This document shows, in pieces, positions 8,960-18,445 of a stretch of 64,000 nt of DNA. The stretch is taken from contig CAVVRF010000002.1 in the NCBI GenBank assembly GCA_963750535.1, positions 62,001-126,000 of the forward strand, given 5' to 3'. How positions within the stretch are numbered: the first letter of the stretch is position 1; every line of letters begins with the position of its first letter. Below the pieces are notes generated by a model, which saw only the letters and a list, made by a program, of their open reading frames with translations, was not told where the DNA came from and did not search any database. The translations under genes were made by a program, and so were the position numbers. The stretch is from JAKFWF01 sp963750535 (GTDB lineage Bacteria > Pseudomonadota > Alphaproteobacteria > Rhizobiales > Hyphomicrobiaceae).

Positions 8960-9590
8960 CTACCGCGCCAGCTCCTTCAAGTCCCCGCCGGATCAGCTTG
9001 GCGGTATCGGCGCCCTCGCCGAGCTCGTTCGCGGCGACCGCGACCGCCTGCGCCGCCTGCGCCGGCTGGTAGCCGAGGTTGGTCAGCGCCGAGATCGCCT
9101 CGGCGGCGAAGTTGTCCTCGGGTCGCGCCGACGCCGCCGACTTCGCCTTGCCGGGCGAGGCGACCGGCACGTTCAAACCGGCGACGCTCAAGGCCGGCGC
9201 CTTGTCCTTCAGCTCCATCACGATGCGCTGCGCGAGCTTCTTGCCGACGCCCGGCGCCTGCTCGACGGCAGCCCAGTTCTGCAGCGCGATGGCATTCGCC
9301 AGATCCTGGGTCGACAACGTGCCGAGCACCGCCAGCGCCACCTTGGCCCCGACCCCCTGGATCGTCTGCAGGGTGCGGAACCAGCTGCGCTCGACCTCGC
9401 TGGTGAAGCCGTAGAGGCGGATCGCGTCCTCGCGCACGTGGGTGTCGATGACGAGGCTGACCTCCTGTCCCGCCTCCATCCGCCGCAGCGTGCGCGATGA
9501 GCACGACACTTCATAGCCGACGCCGTTGACGTCGATGATGGCATGCTGCTCGCCGATCGCGTCGATCAGACCTCGCAGCTTGCCGATCAT
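8960..9590 (-). CDS. ruvA: RuvA Holliday junction-binding subunit (frameshift near the 3' end)
   Basis: DNA-binding tetramer that targets RuvB to four-way junctions. MIGKLRGLIDAIGEQHAIID opens the OB domain. The two helix-hairpin-helix motifs follow (LQTIQGVGAKVALAVLG and VEQAPGVGKKLAQRIVME), then a flexible linker and the C-terminal RuvB-binding domain (AAEAISALTNLGYQPAQA). Near 8984 one extra G in a G-run displaces the frame; corrected, the protein ends LIRRDLKELAR and stops at 8960, about 209 residues. Its ATG overlaps the ruvC stop. Confidence 0.92.
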
Positions 9591-10114
9591 GTCGTGGTCT
9601 CCCGGAGCGCACGCGCCGCCCGCGCCTGCGGGCTGGTGCGATGGTTGGCATGACAGATCGCGATGGCGAGCGCATCCGCCTCGTCGGCGCTGTCGAACCG
9701 GGCTTTCGGCAGCAGGAAGCCGATCATCGCCTGGATCTGCTTCTTCTCCGCATGTCCGGCTCCGACCACCGTCTTCTTGATCACATTGGCCGCGTACTCG
9801 GCGACGTGAAGCCCCTTCATCGCCGGCGCCAGCAGCGCAATGCCGCGCGCCTGGCCGAGCTTCAGCGTCGAGCGCGCATCCTTGTTGACGAACGTCTCCT
9901 CGACCGCCGCCTCGGCGGGCTTCGTCGCCGCGATCACCGAGGTCAGGCCCTGGAACAGCTCGCGCAGGCGGTAGGAGAGGGATTCCTCGGCGTCGGAAGT
10001 GATCATGCCGGAGGCGACATAGACGAGACGCACGCCATCGCTCTCGATGACGCCCCAGCCGGTGCGGCGCAACCCGGGATCGATGCCGATGATGCGAATC
10101 GTTTGTCGCTGCAT
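9587..10114 (-). CDS. ruvC: RuvC crossover junction endodeoxyribonuclease
   Basis: Holliday-junction resolvase, 175 residues. The RNase H-like active site is complete: the first aspartate in IIGIDPGLRRTGWG, the glutamate in AVEETFVNKDARS, and the C-terminal pair in FDSADEADALAIAICHA. The stop codon overlaps the ruvA start (ATGA), giving translational coupling. It is the first gene of the minus-strand run. RuvB, its usual partner, lies at 2398-3463 beyond the TRAP operon. Confidence 0.95.
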   Translation of the reverse strand: MQRQTIRIIGIDPGLRRTGWGVIESDGVRLVYVASGMITSDAEESLSYRLRELFQGLTSVIAATKPAEAAVEETFVNKDARSTLKLGQARGIALLAPAMKGLHVAEYAANVIKKTVVGAGHAEKKQIQAMIGFLLPKARFDSADEADALAIAICHANHRTSPQARAARALRETTT

Positions 10115-10203
10115 AGCCGCTGCCTAGCACGGTATGGCCGTGACTTGCAGGGGCCGTGACCAGCTGGCAAACAGGATGCGGTGAACGACGCGAGAGCGGC
10201 CCG

Positions 10204-10539
10204 ATGCCGACCATCCATCATCCCTACCTGCTCGCATCCGGCCTCATCGCCCTCGCCATCGGCCTGTTGCTGATCCGCTGGTCCGGCCGCCACGACATCA
10301 AGGGGCTCGCGATCGACGCCGCCTGGACGGCTGCGAAATCGCGCGGCAAGACCGTGATGACGCCGGAGATCCAGGCCAGGCTCGATGCGCTCAAGGCCGA
10401 CGCATCGATGGTCGGCCGTACCAGGCAGGTGGCCGGCATGGCGGTTCGCCATTTCCTCTCGCAAATCGCCGGGATAGCGAGCCTCGTCGCCATCGCCGCC
10501 GGTGTCGGGCTGCTCGCAGCCGGCATCTGGTGGAAGTGA
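10204..10539 (+). CDS. Small two-helix membrane protein, unknown
   Basis: Not recognised. About 111 residues. A first hydrophobic helix (YLLASGLIALAIGLLLIRW) leads into a polar, helical middle (AAKSRGKTVMTPEIQARLDAL) and a second helix (IASLVAIAAGVGLLAAGIWW) that ends almost at the C-terminus. The start at 10204 is a compromise, as an upstream in-frame start exists and neither has a convincing ribosome site. It is divergent from ruvC by about 90 bp. Confidence 0.55.
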   Translation: MPTIHHPYLLASGLIALAIGLLLIRWSGRHDIKGLAIDAAWTAAKSRGKTVMTPEIQARLDALKADASMVGRTRQVAGMAVRHFLSQIAGIASLVAIAAGVGLLAAGIWWK

Positions 10540-10713
10540 GCGGTTTTGCCGGCGACCGCTTGGCGGCGCCGTCGGGACTGCGACCCATCCGGCCGGCCGG
10601 GGGTACGGCGCACTTGCTTTGCGCAGCCGCCGCAATAATCTCGTCGCCGTAACGAACAGGCGAGCTGGGCCCACCAGCCGACGCGAAAAAAGAAATTGCT
10701 CCAGGGAGGTTTC

Positions 10714-11715
10714 ATGCTCGGGACCATCCGCCGCAGATCGCTCGCGGCCATTGCACTCGTCGCTTCGCTACCGCTCCTGTCCTTCCAGGCTGCGTCGCAG
10801 ACCTGGCCGGCAAAGACGATCACCCTGGTGGTGCCGTTCGCCGCCGGCGGACCATCCGACGTGATCGGCCGCCTGCTGGCGGACCATGTCGGACGCACCC
10901 TCGGGCAGCAGATCATCGTCGAGAACGTCGGCGGCGCCGGCGGCACGCTCGGCATGGATCGCGTCGCAAAGGCCGATCCCGACGGCTACACATTGCTGAT
11001 CCACCACAGCGCCCTGACCGCCTCGCCTTCCCTCTACTCCAACCTCAGATTCGATCCGCACACCGCGTTCGAGCCGATCGGCCTGATCAATACCGGCCCG
11101 ATGGTGCTGTTGAGCCGCAAGTCGCTCGACGTCGGCGACGCGAGCGGCCTGATCGACTGGCTGAAGCAGCAGGGCGACAAGGCCACTGTCGGCTTTGCCG
11201 GCGTGGGTTCGAACTCGTACATATGCGCGACTGTCCTGAAGAGCCTGACCGGCACCAAGCCGTCGATGGTGCCCTATCGCGGCACCGGACCGGCCATGAC
11301 CGATCTCGTCGGCGGCCAGATCGACGTGCTGTGCGACCAGTCGACCACCGCCGTGCCGCAGGTGCTCGAGGGCACCGTGCGCGCCTACGCCGTGACCGCG
11401 CCGGAACGCTCGAACAGCCTCCCGAACGTACCCTCGAACAAGGAGGCCGGCCTTCCCGCGCTGCAAGTGACGATCTGGAACGCGCTTTACGCGCCGAAAG
11501 GCACGCCCGCCGGCGTGATCGAGAAGCTCAATGCCGCGCTCGGCAAGATGCTGTCCGACCCCGCCATCCTCAGCCGCTTCGACGCGACCGGCACCGTCGC
11601 GTTCCCGGCCGATCGGCGCGCGCCCAAGGCTCACGCCGAGCACATGCAGCAGCAGTTCGTGTTCTTCAAGACCATGTTCGCCAAGGCCGGCGTCAAGCAG
11701 CTGGAGGCGAAATGA
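10714..11715 (+). CDS. Bug-family tripartite tricarboxylate receptor protein
   Basis: Periplasmic substrate receptor of the TctC/Bug family, 333 residues. The start has GGGAGG eight bases upstream. The signal peptide (IRRRSLAAIALVASLPLLSF) is cleaved after AAS. The family signature TWPAKTITLVVPFAAGGPSDVIGR follows, then ENVGGAGGTLGMDRVAKADPDGYT and VPYRGTGPAMTDLVGGQID. No TctA or TctB permease is encoded nearby, as is common for the many orphan Bug proteins in these genomes. The ligand is unknown and probably a carboxylate. Confidence 0.93.
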   Translation: MLGTIRRRSLAAIALVASLPLLSFQAASQTWPAKTITLVVPFAAGGPSDVIGRLLADHVGRTLGQQIIVENVGGAGGTLGMDRVAKADPDGYTLLIHHSALTASPSLYSNLRFDPHTAFEPIGLINTGPMVLLSRKSLDVGDASGLIDWLKQQGDKATVGFAGVGSNSYICATVLKSLTGTKPSMVPYRGTGPAMTDLVGGQIDVLCDQSTTAVPQVLEGTVRAYAVTAPERSNSLPNVPSNKEAGLPALQVTIWNALYAPKGTPAGVIEKLNAALGKMLSDPAILSRFDATGTVAFPADRRAPKAHAEHMQQQFVFFKTMFAKAGVKQLEAK

Positions 11716-11754
11716 GCAGGCAGCTGCTCCGCCCGCGACGCCGTGGTCAAACGG

Positions 11755-11780
11755 CCGGACAGGCTCTAAGAGCCTGTCGG
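11755..11780. repeat. Short palindrome matching the ends of the 269-bp element at 40856
   Basis: CCGGACAGGCTC, a TAA spacer and GAGCCTGTCGG form a near-perfect dyad. The arms equal the outer bases of the terminal inverted repeats at 40856 and 41124, and TAA also follows the right-hand end there. There is no T-run, so it is not a standard terminator. It may be a relict or an excision footprint. Confidence 0.55.
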
Positions 11781-11832
11781 CACGGTTGTGATCACTGATC
11801 GCGCAGCACAGCACCGCAATCGAGGATTTCGA

Positions 11833-12348
11833 ATGACCATCTCCATGTACCAAGCGAGCATCCCGGCTTTCATGCCGACCCTCGAGGCGCTGTCGGCGAT
11901 CCTCGACAAGGCCGAGCGCTTCTGCGCGGCGCGGAAGATCGATCAGTCGGTGCTGGTCAACGCCCGGCTCGCGCCGGACATGTTCCCGCTGTCGCGGCAG
12001 GTGCAGATCGCCTGCGACTTCGCCAAGGGCGCCGGTGCCCGCCTCGCCGGCATCGATGTGCCGTCCTACGAGGACAACGAGAAGACCTTCCCCGAGCTGA
12101 AGGCGCGTATCGCCAAGACGATCGCCTTCCTGAGGACGCTCGCGGCGGCTCAGATCGACGGCTCCGAGACGCGCGACATCAGCATCAAGATCGGCGGCAA
12201 TCCGGTCACCTTCAAAGGGCAGTTCTATCTCGTCAACTTCGTCCTCCCGAACTATTATTTCCACCTCACCGCCGCCTACGCGATCCTGCGGCACAATGGC
12301 GTGGAGCTCAGCAAGGGCGACTACCTGGGGGTGACACTCAGCCGCTGA
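11833..12348 (+). CDS. DUF1993 family protein (DinB-like four-helix fold)
   Basis: Cytosolic 171-residue protein starting MTISMYQASIPAFMPTLEAL, with AGGA upstream. DUF1993 members adopt a DinB/YfiT-type four-helix bundle that often binds metal. Family landmarks seen here are ARLAPDMFPLSRQVQIACDFAKG and the C-terminal NYYFHLTAAYAILRHNGVELSKGDYLG. Biochemical role unknown. It is followed 5 bp later by the phosphotransferase gene, so the two are probably co-expressed. Confidence 0.88.
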   Translation: MTISMYQASIPAFMPTLEALSAILDKAERFCAARKIDQSVLVNARLAPDMFPLSRQVQIACDFAKGAGARLAGIDVPSYEDNEKTFPELKARIAKTIAFLRTLAAAQIDGSETRDISIKIGGNPVTFKGQFYLVNFVLPNYYFHLTAAYAILRHNGVELSKGDYLGVTLSR

Positions 12349-12353
12349 CGACC

Positions 12354-13433
12354 ATGGCCGAAAACCTCGAACCGAAATCGCCCCGCGCCCGCACCTACGA
12401 TGCCGCGAAGGCGGACGCGCTGGCGGCGTGGCTGTCGCGCGCGCTCGGTACCGGCGTCGAGGTCACCGCTTCGAAGCTGCTCGGCGGCGGCGCGGTGCAG
12501 GAGAACTGGCGCATCGACGTCGTGGTCGCAGAGGGACCACGGGCCGGCCGTCATGCCTGGCTGTTGCGCACCGACGGCATCCGGCGGCTCAGCGTCAGCA
12601 TCGATCGCGACGCCGAGTTCGCGGTCATCGCTTCCGCGCACGCTGCCGGCGTGCCGGTGGCCGAGCCGATCGTGCGCTGCACCGACCCAGGCGTCATCGG
12701 CCGGCCGTTCCTGATCCAGCAGTTCGTGACCGGCCAATCGCAGGCGCGGCAGATCACCCGCCATCCGGAGCTTGCCTCGTTCGGCGATACCCTTGCCCGC
12801 GATCTCGGCCGAAGCCTCGCCAGGATCCACCGCATCACTCCGGCGGGTGGCACGCTGCCGGGCCTGCCGATCCCGATGCTCGCGCCGGCGAAAGTCGAGG
12901 TCGCGCGGCTGCGGACCGCGTTGGCCGGCGCCTCGCAGGCTCGCCCGGCCCTCGAATACTGCCTCGCATGGCTCGACGCCAACGCGCCGGGACCCCGCAG
13001 CCTGACACTGGTCCACGGCGATTTCCGCACCGGCAACTACATGCTGCAAGACAACCGTATCGCTGCGATCCTCGACTGGGAGTTCGCCCACTGGGGCGAT
13101 CCGATGGAGGACATCGGCTGGCTGTGCGCCCGCTGTTGGCGAGCCGGCAACGACGCCGCGACCCAGGAGGCGGGTGGCGTCGGCCGGCGCCGTGCCTTCT
13201 ACGACGGCTACAACGAGCTCGCCGCAAACAAGATCGACGAGGCGATAATCCCCTACTGGGAGGTCATGGCGGCATCGAAATGGGCGGTGCTGGCGATCCT
13301 GCAGGGCGACCGCTTCCTGGTCGGCGGCGAGACCGCGATCGAGCTGGCGCTCACCGGACTGATGACCGCGGAAATGGAATTCGACGCACTCGACGGCATC
13401 GCCTCGATCGAGGCGGGAAGGACCGGACGATGA
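12354..13433 (+). CDS. Aminoglycoside phosphotransferase-fold kinase (ACAD10/11-like family)
   Basis: Kinase-like protein of 359 residues from the APH superfamily. The catalytic loop LVHGDFRTGNYML (HxD...N) sits near residue 223 and the metal-binding DWE motif AAILDWEFAHWGDPMED near 240. The group is not chiefly antibiotic resistance: related proteins accompany acyl-CoA dehydrogenases and synthetases and are thought to phosphorylate hydroxyacyl intermediates. The stop overlaps the start of the DUF6285 gene (ATGA), and an acyl-CoA synthetase lies 1.6 kb downstream, which supports a lipid or acyl-CoA role. Confidence 0.88.
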   Translation: MAENLEPKSPRARTYDAAKADALAAWLSRALGTGVEVTASKLLGGGAVQENWRIDVVVAEGPRAGRHAWLLRTDGIRRLSVSIDRDAEFAVIASAHAAGVPVAEPIVRCTDPGVIGRPFLIQQFVTGQSQARQITRHPELASFGDTLARDLGRSLARIHRITPAGGTLPGLPIPMLAPAKVEVARLRTALAGASQARPALEYCLAWLDANAPGPRSLTLVHGDFRTGNYMLQDNRIAAILDWEFAHWGDPMEDIGWLCARCWRAGNDAATQEAGGVGRRRAFYDGYNELAANKIDEAIIPYWEVMAASKWAVLAILQGDRFLVGGETAIELALTGLMTAEMEFDALDGIASIEAGRTGR

Positions 13434-13810
13434 GCAAGCCTGGCAAGCCGCCAAAGGCCAAGAAGCTCAGCGCCGAGACGCTGATCGCGCTCGCCGTCGA
13501 GAGCCTGAAGGCCGAGATCGTGCCGGACCTTCCGGCCGACAAGCGCTACGCGGCGGCGATGATCGCCAGCGCGCTCGACATCGCCAGGCGCGAGATCACC
13601 ACCGCCGACGAGGGGCCACTGTGGGCGATCCTCGACCAGGTCTACGATGACGGCGACGGCACGCCGCAGCAGCTCGCTACCGACATTCGCGCCGGCAAGA
13701 TCAGCGAGAAGACCCACCCCGGCCTGCGCGACAAGCTGCGCAACCTGCTGATCGCCGAGCTCAAGGTGAAGAACCCGCGCTTCCTGAGGTCGCGCGGGCT
13801 GAAGATCTGA
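13430..13810 (+). CDS. DUF6285 domain protein, partner of the phosphotransferase
   Basis: Small cytosolic helical protein, 126 residues, with a lysine-rich start (MSKPGKPPKAKKLSAETLIA). Recognisable family segments are LADKRYAAAMIASALDIARRE (read from PADKRYAAAMI) and the C-terminal KTHPGLRDKLRNLLIAELKV. Genes of this family nearly always sit directly behind an APH-fold kinase of the ACAD10/11 type, as here, with an ATGA overlap. The function is unknown and a subunit or regulator of that kinase is the obvious guess. Confidence 0.82.
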   Translation: MSKPGKPPKAKKLSAETLIALAVESLKAEIVPDLPADKRYAAAMIASALDIARREITTADEGPLWAILDQVYDDGDGTPQQLATDIRAGKISEKTHPGLRDKLRNLLIAELKVKNPRFLRSRGLKI

Positions 13811-13860
13811 AGGGCTCGGAACTCCTGCCACGGCCGCGCCCAAGGTGAAACCGTCAACGC

Positions 13861-14829
13861 TCATTCCAGCGCGCGATAACGGTTGGACGCTCCGGCAAGG
13901 AGCTGCGTCGCTTCCGCCACCATTCCCTCGACAACCGATCGCGCCGGCGGAATGTCGCGGATCAGGTCGGCAGCTTCGCCCGCTATCACCGCGGCAGTCC
14001 TGAAGTCGCCGCTCGCGCGTGCTTCGGCATATCGATCGGCCTCGTCGTGACGCTGCATGAGCTCCGGCTCGCGCCCCCGCCATCGCTCAGAGAACTCATT
14101 CTGCAGCACGCGACCAGTATAGGGGGCTGGCCAGACATTTTTGCGCGCGATGTCGAAAATCGTGCTGCGGATCGTGCGATCGCCGCTGGCGCCGCAGATT
14201 GCCTCCTTGGCGGCCTGCAGCCCCGCTGCCTCCTGCGTTGCGTAGAAGCGCGTTCCCACCAGAACGCCGGATGCTCCCAGCATCAGCGCAGCCGCCAAGC
14301 CCCGCCCGTCCGCCACGCCTCCCGCCGCCGCGACCGGCACATCGCCAGCCACGTCACAGACGGCGGGGACCAGTGCAAACGTACCTCTGGAAACTCCGTG
14401 GCCGCCGGCTTCGCCGCCTTGTGCAATCAGGACATCGGCGCCATGATTTAGGGCTTCCTTAGCCTGCCCCACGCTCTGGACCTGGCAGATCATCGAAGCT
14501 CCCGACTTTTTTATCCTTGCACTGAAAGGCGCCACATCGCCGAACGACAACATGATCGCGGGCGGCTTGCGCTCGAGCACCAGGTCGAGAAGCGCCGGTT
14601 GGCGTGCCAGGCTCCAGGTGATGAACCCCACGCCGACGCGGGCACTGCCTGCCGCGTCCATTTGGCGCACGAGCCAATCCGCATTGCCGTAGCCGCCACC
14701 GACAAGACCCAGTCCCCCGGCTTCGCTCACGGTGGCCGCGAGGCGTCCATCGGACACGAGGTCCATCGGCGCGAGAATGATCGGATGCTTGATGCCGAGC
14801 AGACTTGTCAGCGGTGTCGACAGTGCCAT
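13861..14829 (-). CDS. Nitronate monooxygenase (NPD-like FMN enzyme)
   Basis: FMN-dependent TIM-barrel oxidoreductase, 322 residues from MALSTPLTSLLGIKHPIILA. GGAGGG lies upstream of this start. Flavin and active-site motifs are visible: PMDLVSDGRLAATVSEAGGLG, the histidine motif GGEAGGHG and the phosphate loop VPVAAAGGVADGRGLAAAL followed by GASGVLVGTRF. The class oxidises alkyl nitronates such as propionate-3-nitronate, though many members have other roles. It is divergent from the acyl-CoA synthetase at 15079. Confidence 0.92.
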   Translation of the reverse strand: MALSTPLTSLLGIKHPIILAPMDLVSDGRLAATVSEAGGLGLVGGGYGNADWLVRQMDAAGSARVGVGFITWSLARQPALLDLVLERKPPAIMLSFGDVAPFSARIKKSGASMICQVQSVGQAKEALNHGADVLIAQGGEAGGHGVSRGTFALVPAVCDVAGDVPVAAAGGVADGRGLAAALMLGASGVLVGTRFYATQEAAGLQAAKEAICGASGDRTIRSTIFDIARKNVWPAPYTGRVLQNEFSERWRGREPELMQRHDEADRYAEARASGDFRTAAVIAGEAADLIRDIPPARSVVEGMVAEATQLLAGASNRYRALE

Positions 14830-15078
14830 GGGGCTACGATTCCCTCCGTTGATCGATGATTGGGGCGACCTGCCCAGGCTGCCGCGCAACCGGCACGATT
14901 GGCAATGGCAACTTCATACCCGGACATGGCCATGCGAGCACCACCCGGGTCGGCCTGCGACATTCCTGCAAATCCGACGTGGTGCCGCGCCAACTGCCAC
15001 CTTGCGGCAAGCGGTGCGAACCGGGCAAAATTGCTACCAGGCGCCCGAAAAGCGCCCGACCAACATGAGGAAACGACC

Positions 15079-16710
15079 ATGGTGTTTGCAGCCGAGCGGC
15101 CGGAGCTTGCGAAGAACAAGGCGAACTACGTTCCGTTGTCGCCGGTGAGCTTCCTCGCTCGCGCGGCGAGCTTCTTTCCCGACCGCATCGCGGTCGTGCA
15201 CGGGGCGGTGCGCCACACCTACGCCCAGTTCTACGCCCGCGCCCGCCGCCTTGCCCATGCCCTTGCCGAGGCCGGCATCAGGCGCGGCGACACGGTCGCG
15301 ATAATGGCCGCCAACACCCCGGCGATGCTGGAAGCGCACTTCGCGGTGCCGATGCTGGGTGCGGTGCTCAATCCGATCAACATCCGGCTCGATCCGGCGG
15401 CAATCGCGTTCTGCCTGGAGCACGGCGAGGCCAAGGTCTTCCTCGCCGACCGCGAGTATCACGCCACCATCGAGCCGGCGCTCGGCCTGCTGAAGTCGCC
15501 GATCAAGGTGATCGACATCGCCGACGTCGAGACCGCCGGGGCGCCCAAGCTCGCCGACACCGAATACGAGGACTTCATCGCCGCGGGCGACCCCGAATTC
15601 GCCTATCCCGGCGTCATCGACGAGTGGGAGAGCATCTGCCTGCTCTACACCTCGGGCACCACCGGCAATCCCAAAGGCGTCGTGTTCAGCCACCGCGGCG
15701 GCCATCTTGCCGCGATGTCGAACGCGCTGACGTTCAAGCTCGACCATGCCACTCGATACCTGTGGACGCTGCCGATGTTCCACTGCTCCGGCTGGACCTA
15801 TACCTGGGCGGTCACCGCCGTCGGCGGCATGCACGTGTGCCTGCGCAAGGTCGATCCCAAGCGCATCTTCGAGCTGATCGCCGAGCATCACGTCACCCAC
15901 ATGTGCGGCGCGCCGGTGGTGCTGACGATGCTGATCCACGCGCCGGCCGAGCACAAGCTGCCGCTCCCCGTCCGGCCTCGCCTGATGACCGGCGGCGCGG
16001 CGCCGCCCTCGGCGGTGCTGCGCGACATGGAAGCGATGGGCTTCGAGGTCCTGCATGCCTATGGCACCACCGAAAGCTACGGACCGTCGCTGTTCTGCGC
16101 GCCGGGCGAGGACTGGGCTGGCCTGGAGACCGAGGCGCGCTATGGCCTGATGGCCAGGCAGGGGGTGACCACCGCGATCGTCGAGGACATCATGGTTGCC
16201 GACCCGGAGAGCATGAAGCCGGTCGCGCGCGACGGCACCGCGATCGGCGAGATCATGCAGCGCGGCAACAGCATCATGAAGGGCTACCTCAAGAACGAGA
16301 AGGCGACCGCCGAGGCCTTCGCCGGCGGCTACTACCACTCCGGCGACCTCGCGGCCTGGCATCCGGACGCCTATATCGAGGTCAAGGACCGCTCCAAGGA
16401 CATCATCATCTCGGGCGGCGAGAACATCTCATCGCTCGAGGTCGAGGAGGTGCTCTACCGCCATCCCGCGATCATGGAGGCGGCGGTGGTCGCCAAGCCC
16501 GATCCGAAGTGGGGCGAGGTTCCGTGTGCGTTCGTCACCCTGAAGCCCGGCGCCGGGCCGATCACCGCCGAGGAGGTGGTCACGTTCTGCCGCGCCCGGA
16601 TGGCGCACTACAAGGTCCCGAAGCGCATCGTGTTCGGCCCGCTGTCGAAGACCGCCACCGGCAAGATCCAGAAATTCATCCTGCGCGAGCGGGCGCGGGA
16701 GGTGGAATAG
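15079..16710 (+). CDS. Acyl-CoA synthetase (AMP-binding enzyme)
   Basis: ATP-dependent acid:CoA ligase, 543 residues, with GAGGAAACGACC before the ATG. The adenylation motifs are complete: phosphate loop LLYTSGTTGNPKGV, A5 HAYGTTESYGP, A7 YHSGDLAAWHPDAYIEVKDR, A8 KDIIISGGENISSLEVEE and the catalytic lysine in KTATGKIQK near the C-terminus. It resembles the medium- or short-chain AlkK/malonate-type group, but chain length cannot be read from sequence. Upstream 14830-15078 carries only the divergent start regions. Confidence 0.94.
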   Translation: MVFAAERPELAKNKANYVPLSPVSFLARAASFFPDRIAVVHGAVRHTYAQFYARARRLAHALAEAGIRRGDTVAIMAANTPAMLEAHFAVPMLGAVLNPINIRLDPAAIAFCLEHGEAKVFLADREYHATIEPALGLLKSPIKVIDIADVETAGAPKLADTEYEDFIAAGDPEFAYPGVIDEWESICLLYTSGTTGNPKGVVFSHRGGHLAAMSNALTFKLDHATRYLWTLPMFHCSGWTYTWAVTAVGGMHVCLRKVDPKRIFELIAEHHVTHMCGAPVVLTMLIHAPAEHKLPLPVRPRLMTGGAAPPSAVLRDMEAMGFEVLHAYGTTESYGPSLFCAPGEDWAGLETEARYGLMARQGVTTAIVEDIMVADPESMKPVARDGTAIGEIMQRGNSIMKGYLKNEKATAEAFAGGYYHSGDLAAWHPDAYIEVKDRSKDIIISGGENISSLEVEEVLYRHPAIMEAAVVAKPDPKWGEVPCAFVTLKPGAGPITAEEVVTFCRARMAHYKVPKRIVFGPLSKTATGKIQKFILRERAREVE

Positions 16711-16775
16711 CGGTAACGTGCGAGACGATCAGCGGCGGCTGTTGATCCAAAGGCGACATTCCTCCAGAAGGGGCC

Positions 16776-18445
16776 TCAGGGTTTCAAATCATATTCTTTG
16801 AGTTTCTTCGCCGCCGTGCCGAACTGGCCAAGCTGGTAAACGGCAGCACCGGCGGGCGAAAAAGTGAACTGCTCAAACGGTTCAGCGAGCAGTTTGTCAA
16901 GGTAGGTCCGGGCGCAATGCCGGTGCTGACATGCGGATTGAAACGCTCGCCAGAGGCTTTTGGAACGAACGTCGAAACGTATTCAATCAAGAACGGGTCG
17001 ATGACACGATCATCGGGCGTCGTAGCGAACGCGCCTGAGTTTCCCCTCGGCACAATGAACGGGGCCACGGCGGTGATCAGATCATCCTGCAGTTTGAGCA
17101 ATTCAGGCGTTGGCTTCGCGACAATGCCCGAGAGCCCCAAGTCCTTGCTGGGGATGTAGTAGTACTTAAAGGCGTCCAGCTTCATCCCGGTCACATTGGC
17201 GCGGGCGAACACCTTGCCGGCGGCGTCATAGACCTTGTCAAGGTCTGCCGTGCGGACGAAGCGCTGGATCATCGTGACGTGAGGGCGGTGCGTCGCATCT
17301 AGGGCAAACCCTTGCGGGAATATCTTCAGGTGGTCTGCGTTCACGGCTTCGGCATGCCGGAGCATGGTGGCGTCGGGTTCCAGCAGGATATCGATGGCAG
17401 TGACCGGGGAATGCTCGAACGGGAAGACTTGGCTCCAATCGTTCTTCATGCTCACGACGGTCCAGCCTGACTGCTTCGCTTGGTCGTAAAGCGCCTGCGG
17501 GAAAGCCCCGAGTTTTGGCTCAGGCAATCCCAATGCCGGGCCGTAAGCGTATTCGCGCACCGCATCATCGTGCAGCACCAAAAGCTCGAAGCGTGCACCA
17601 CCGCCGCCTTGCGTGTATTCCAGCATCTCCTTGTCGCCACGGGAATTGCCAAACCCGGCGATGGGTCGGCGGCCGATGTGCTGGTTGATGCCAACGGGCT
17701 TATCGCCTTTTTCATCATTGAAGTTCAGTTCCGGCAAACGCTGGAGGACGGGTTTTCCGTCACGCATTTCAAACTTCGTCTTGATGCTGCTGCCGACAAC
17801 TTGTTCAGGCGGGATGCCATATACCCGCTCCGCCCACGGGCGCATGAACTCGATGCCGCCACCGGAGACGATGAAATTCTTGAAGCCGTTTGTGCGCAAA
17901 TAGGACAGCACTTCGAGCATCGGCTGATAAGTCATGTCAGTGAACAGTTGACCGGTTTTCGGATGCTTCGCCGTGGCGACCCAGTCTTTCACGATCTGCT
18001 CGAATTCCGCTGTGGTCATGCCAGCATGCGTGGCCATGATGATTTCGAGGAGCGCGTGATCGCCGCCAGCAAGCGCCGTCTGCAAATCACCCTTGAGCAG
18101 CGAGGCGAATGGCTCGGTTGTGGCCCACTCCGGATGATGCGGGGCAAGCGCCTTCACGCGGTCCAGCGCGAAATATAACTGCACAGGTACGGGCTGTTCG
18201 CACCACAGCGTGCCGTCGTTGTCGAAGGTTGCGATGCGTTCGGAGACGGGCACGAAGTCCGGCGAGCCGGGTTTGGTGACTTTCTCGACAAAGGCGATAA
18301 TGGATTGCTTAGCCGGCCCGTCATTCCACGACGGCAAGGGGTCAGCGGCTTGAGCAGCTACTGTGTTGAATGCCAGCGCGCCAATGAGTGCGGCGACCAT
18401 CAGAATTAGCTTGGGGGGTGTTCGGCGCATGCAAAGCATAGGCAT
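16776..18445 (-). CDS. Secreted HAD phosphatase fused to a 2H phosphoesterase domain (frameshift near C-terminus)
   Basis: Two-domain exported protein. After a signal peptide (LILMVAALIGALAFNTVAAQA) comes a HAD hydrolase with motif I TFDNDGTLW, motif II IVSGGGIEF and motif IV GFGNSRGDKEML. From about residue 340 a second domain carries the paired H-x-T/S motifs of 2H (LigT-like) phosphoesterases: RPHVTMIQR and NPHVSTGIA. Near 16911 one base is missing. Restoring it gives APRTYLDKLLAEPFEQF and a stop at 16776, about 556 residues. Base composition is visibly less GC-rich than the neighbours, suggesting transfer. The start at 18445 follows GAGGGAA. Substrates unknown; a two-step nucleotide or cyclic-phosphate activity is a guess. 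Confidence 0.82.
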
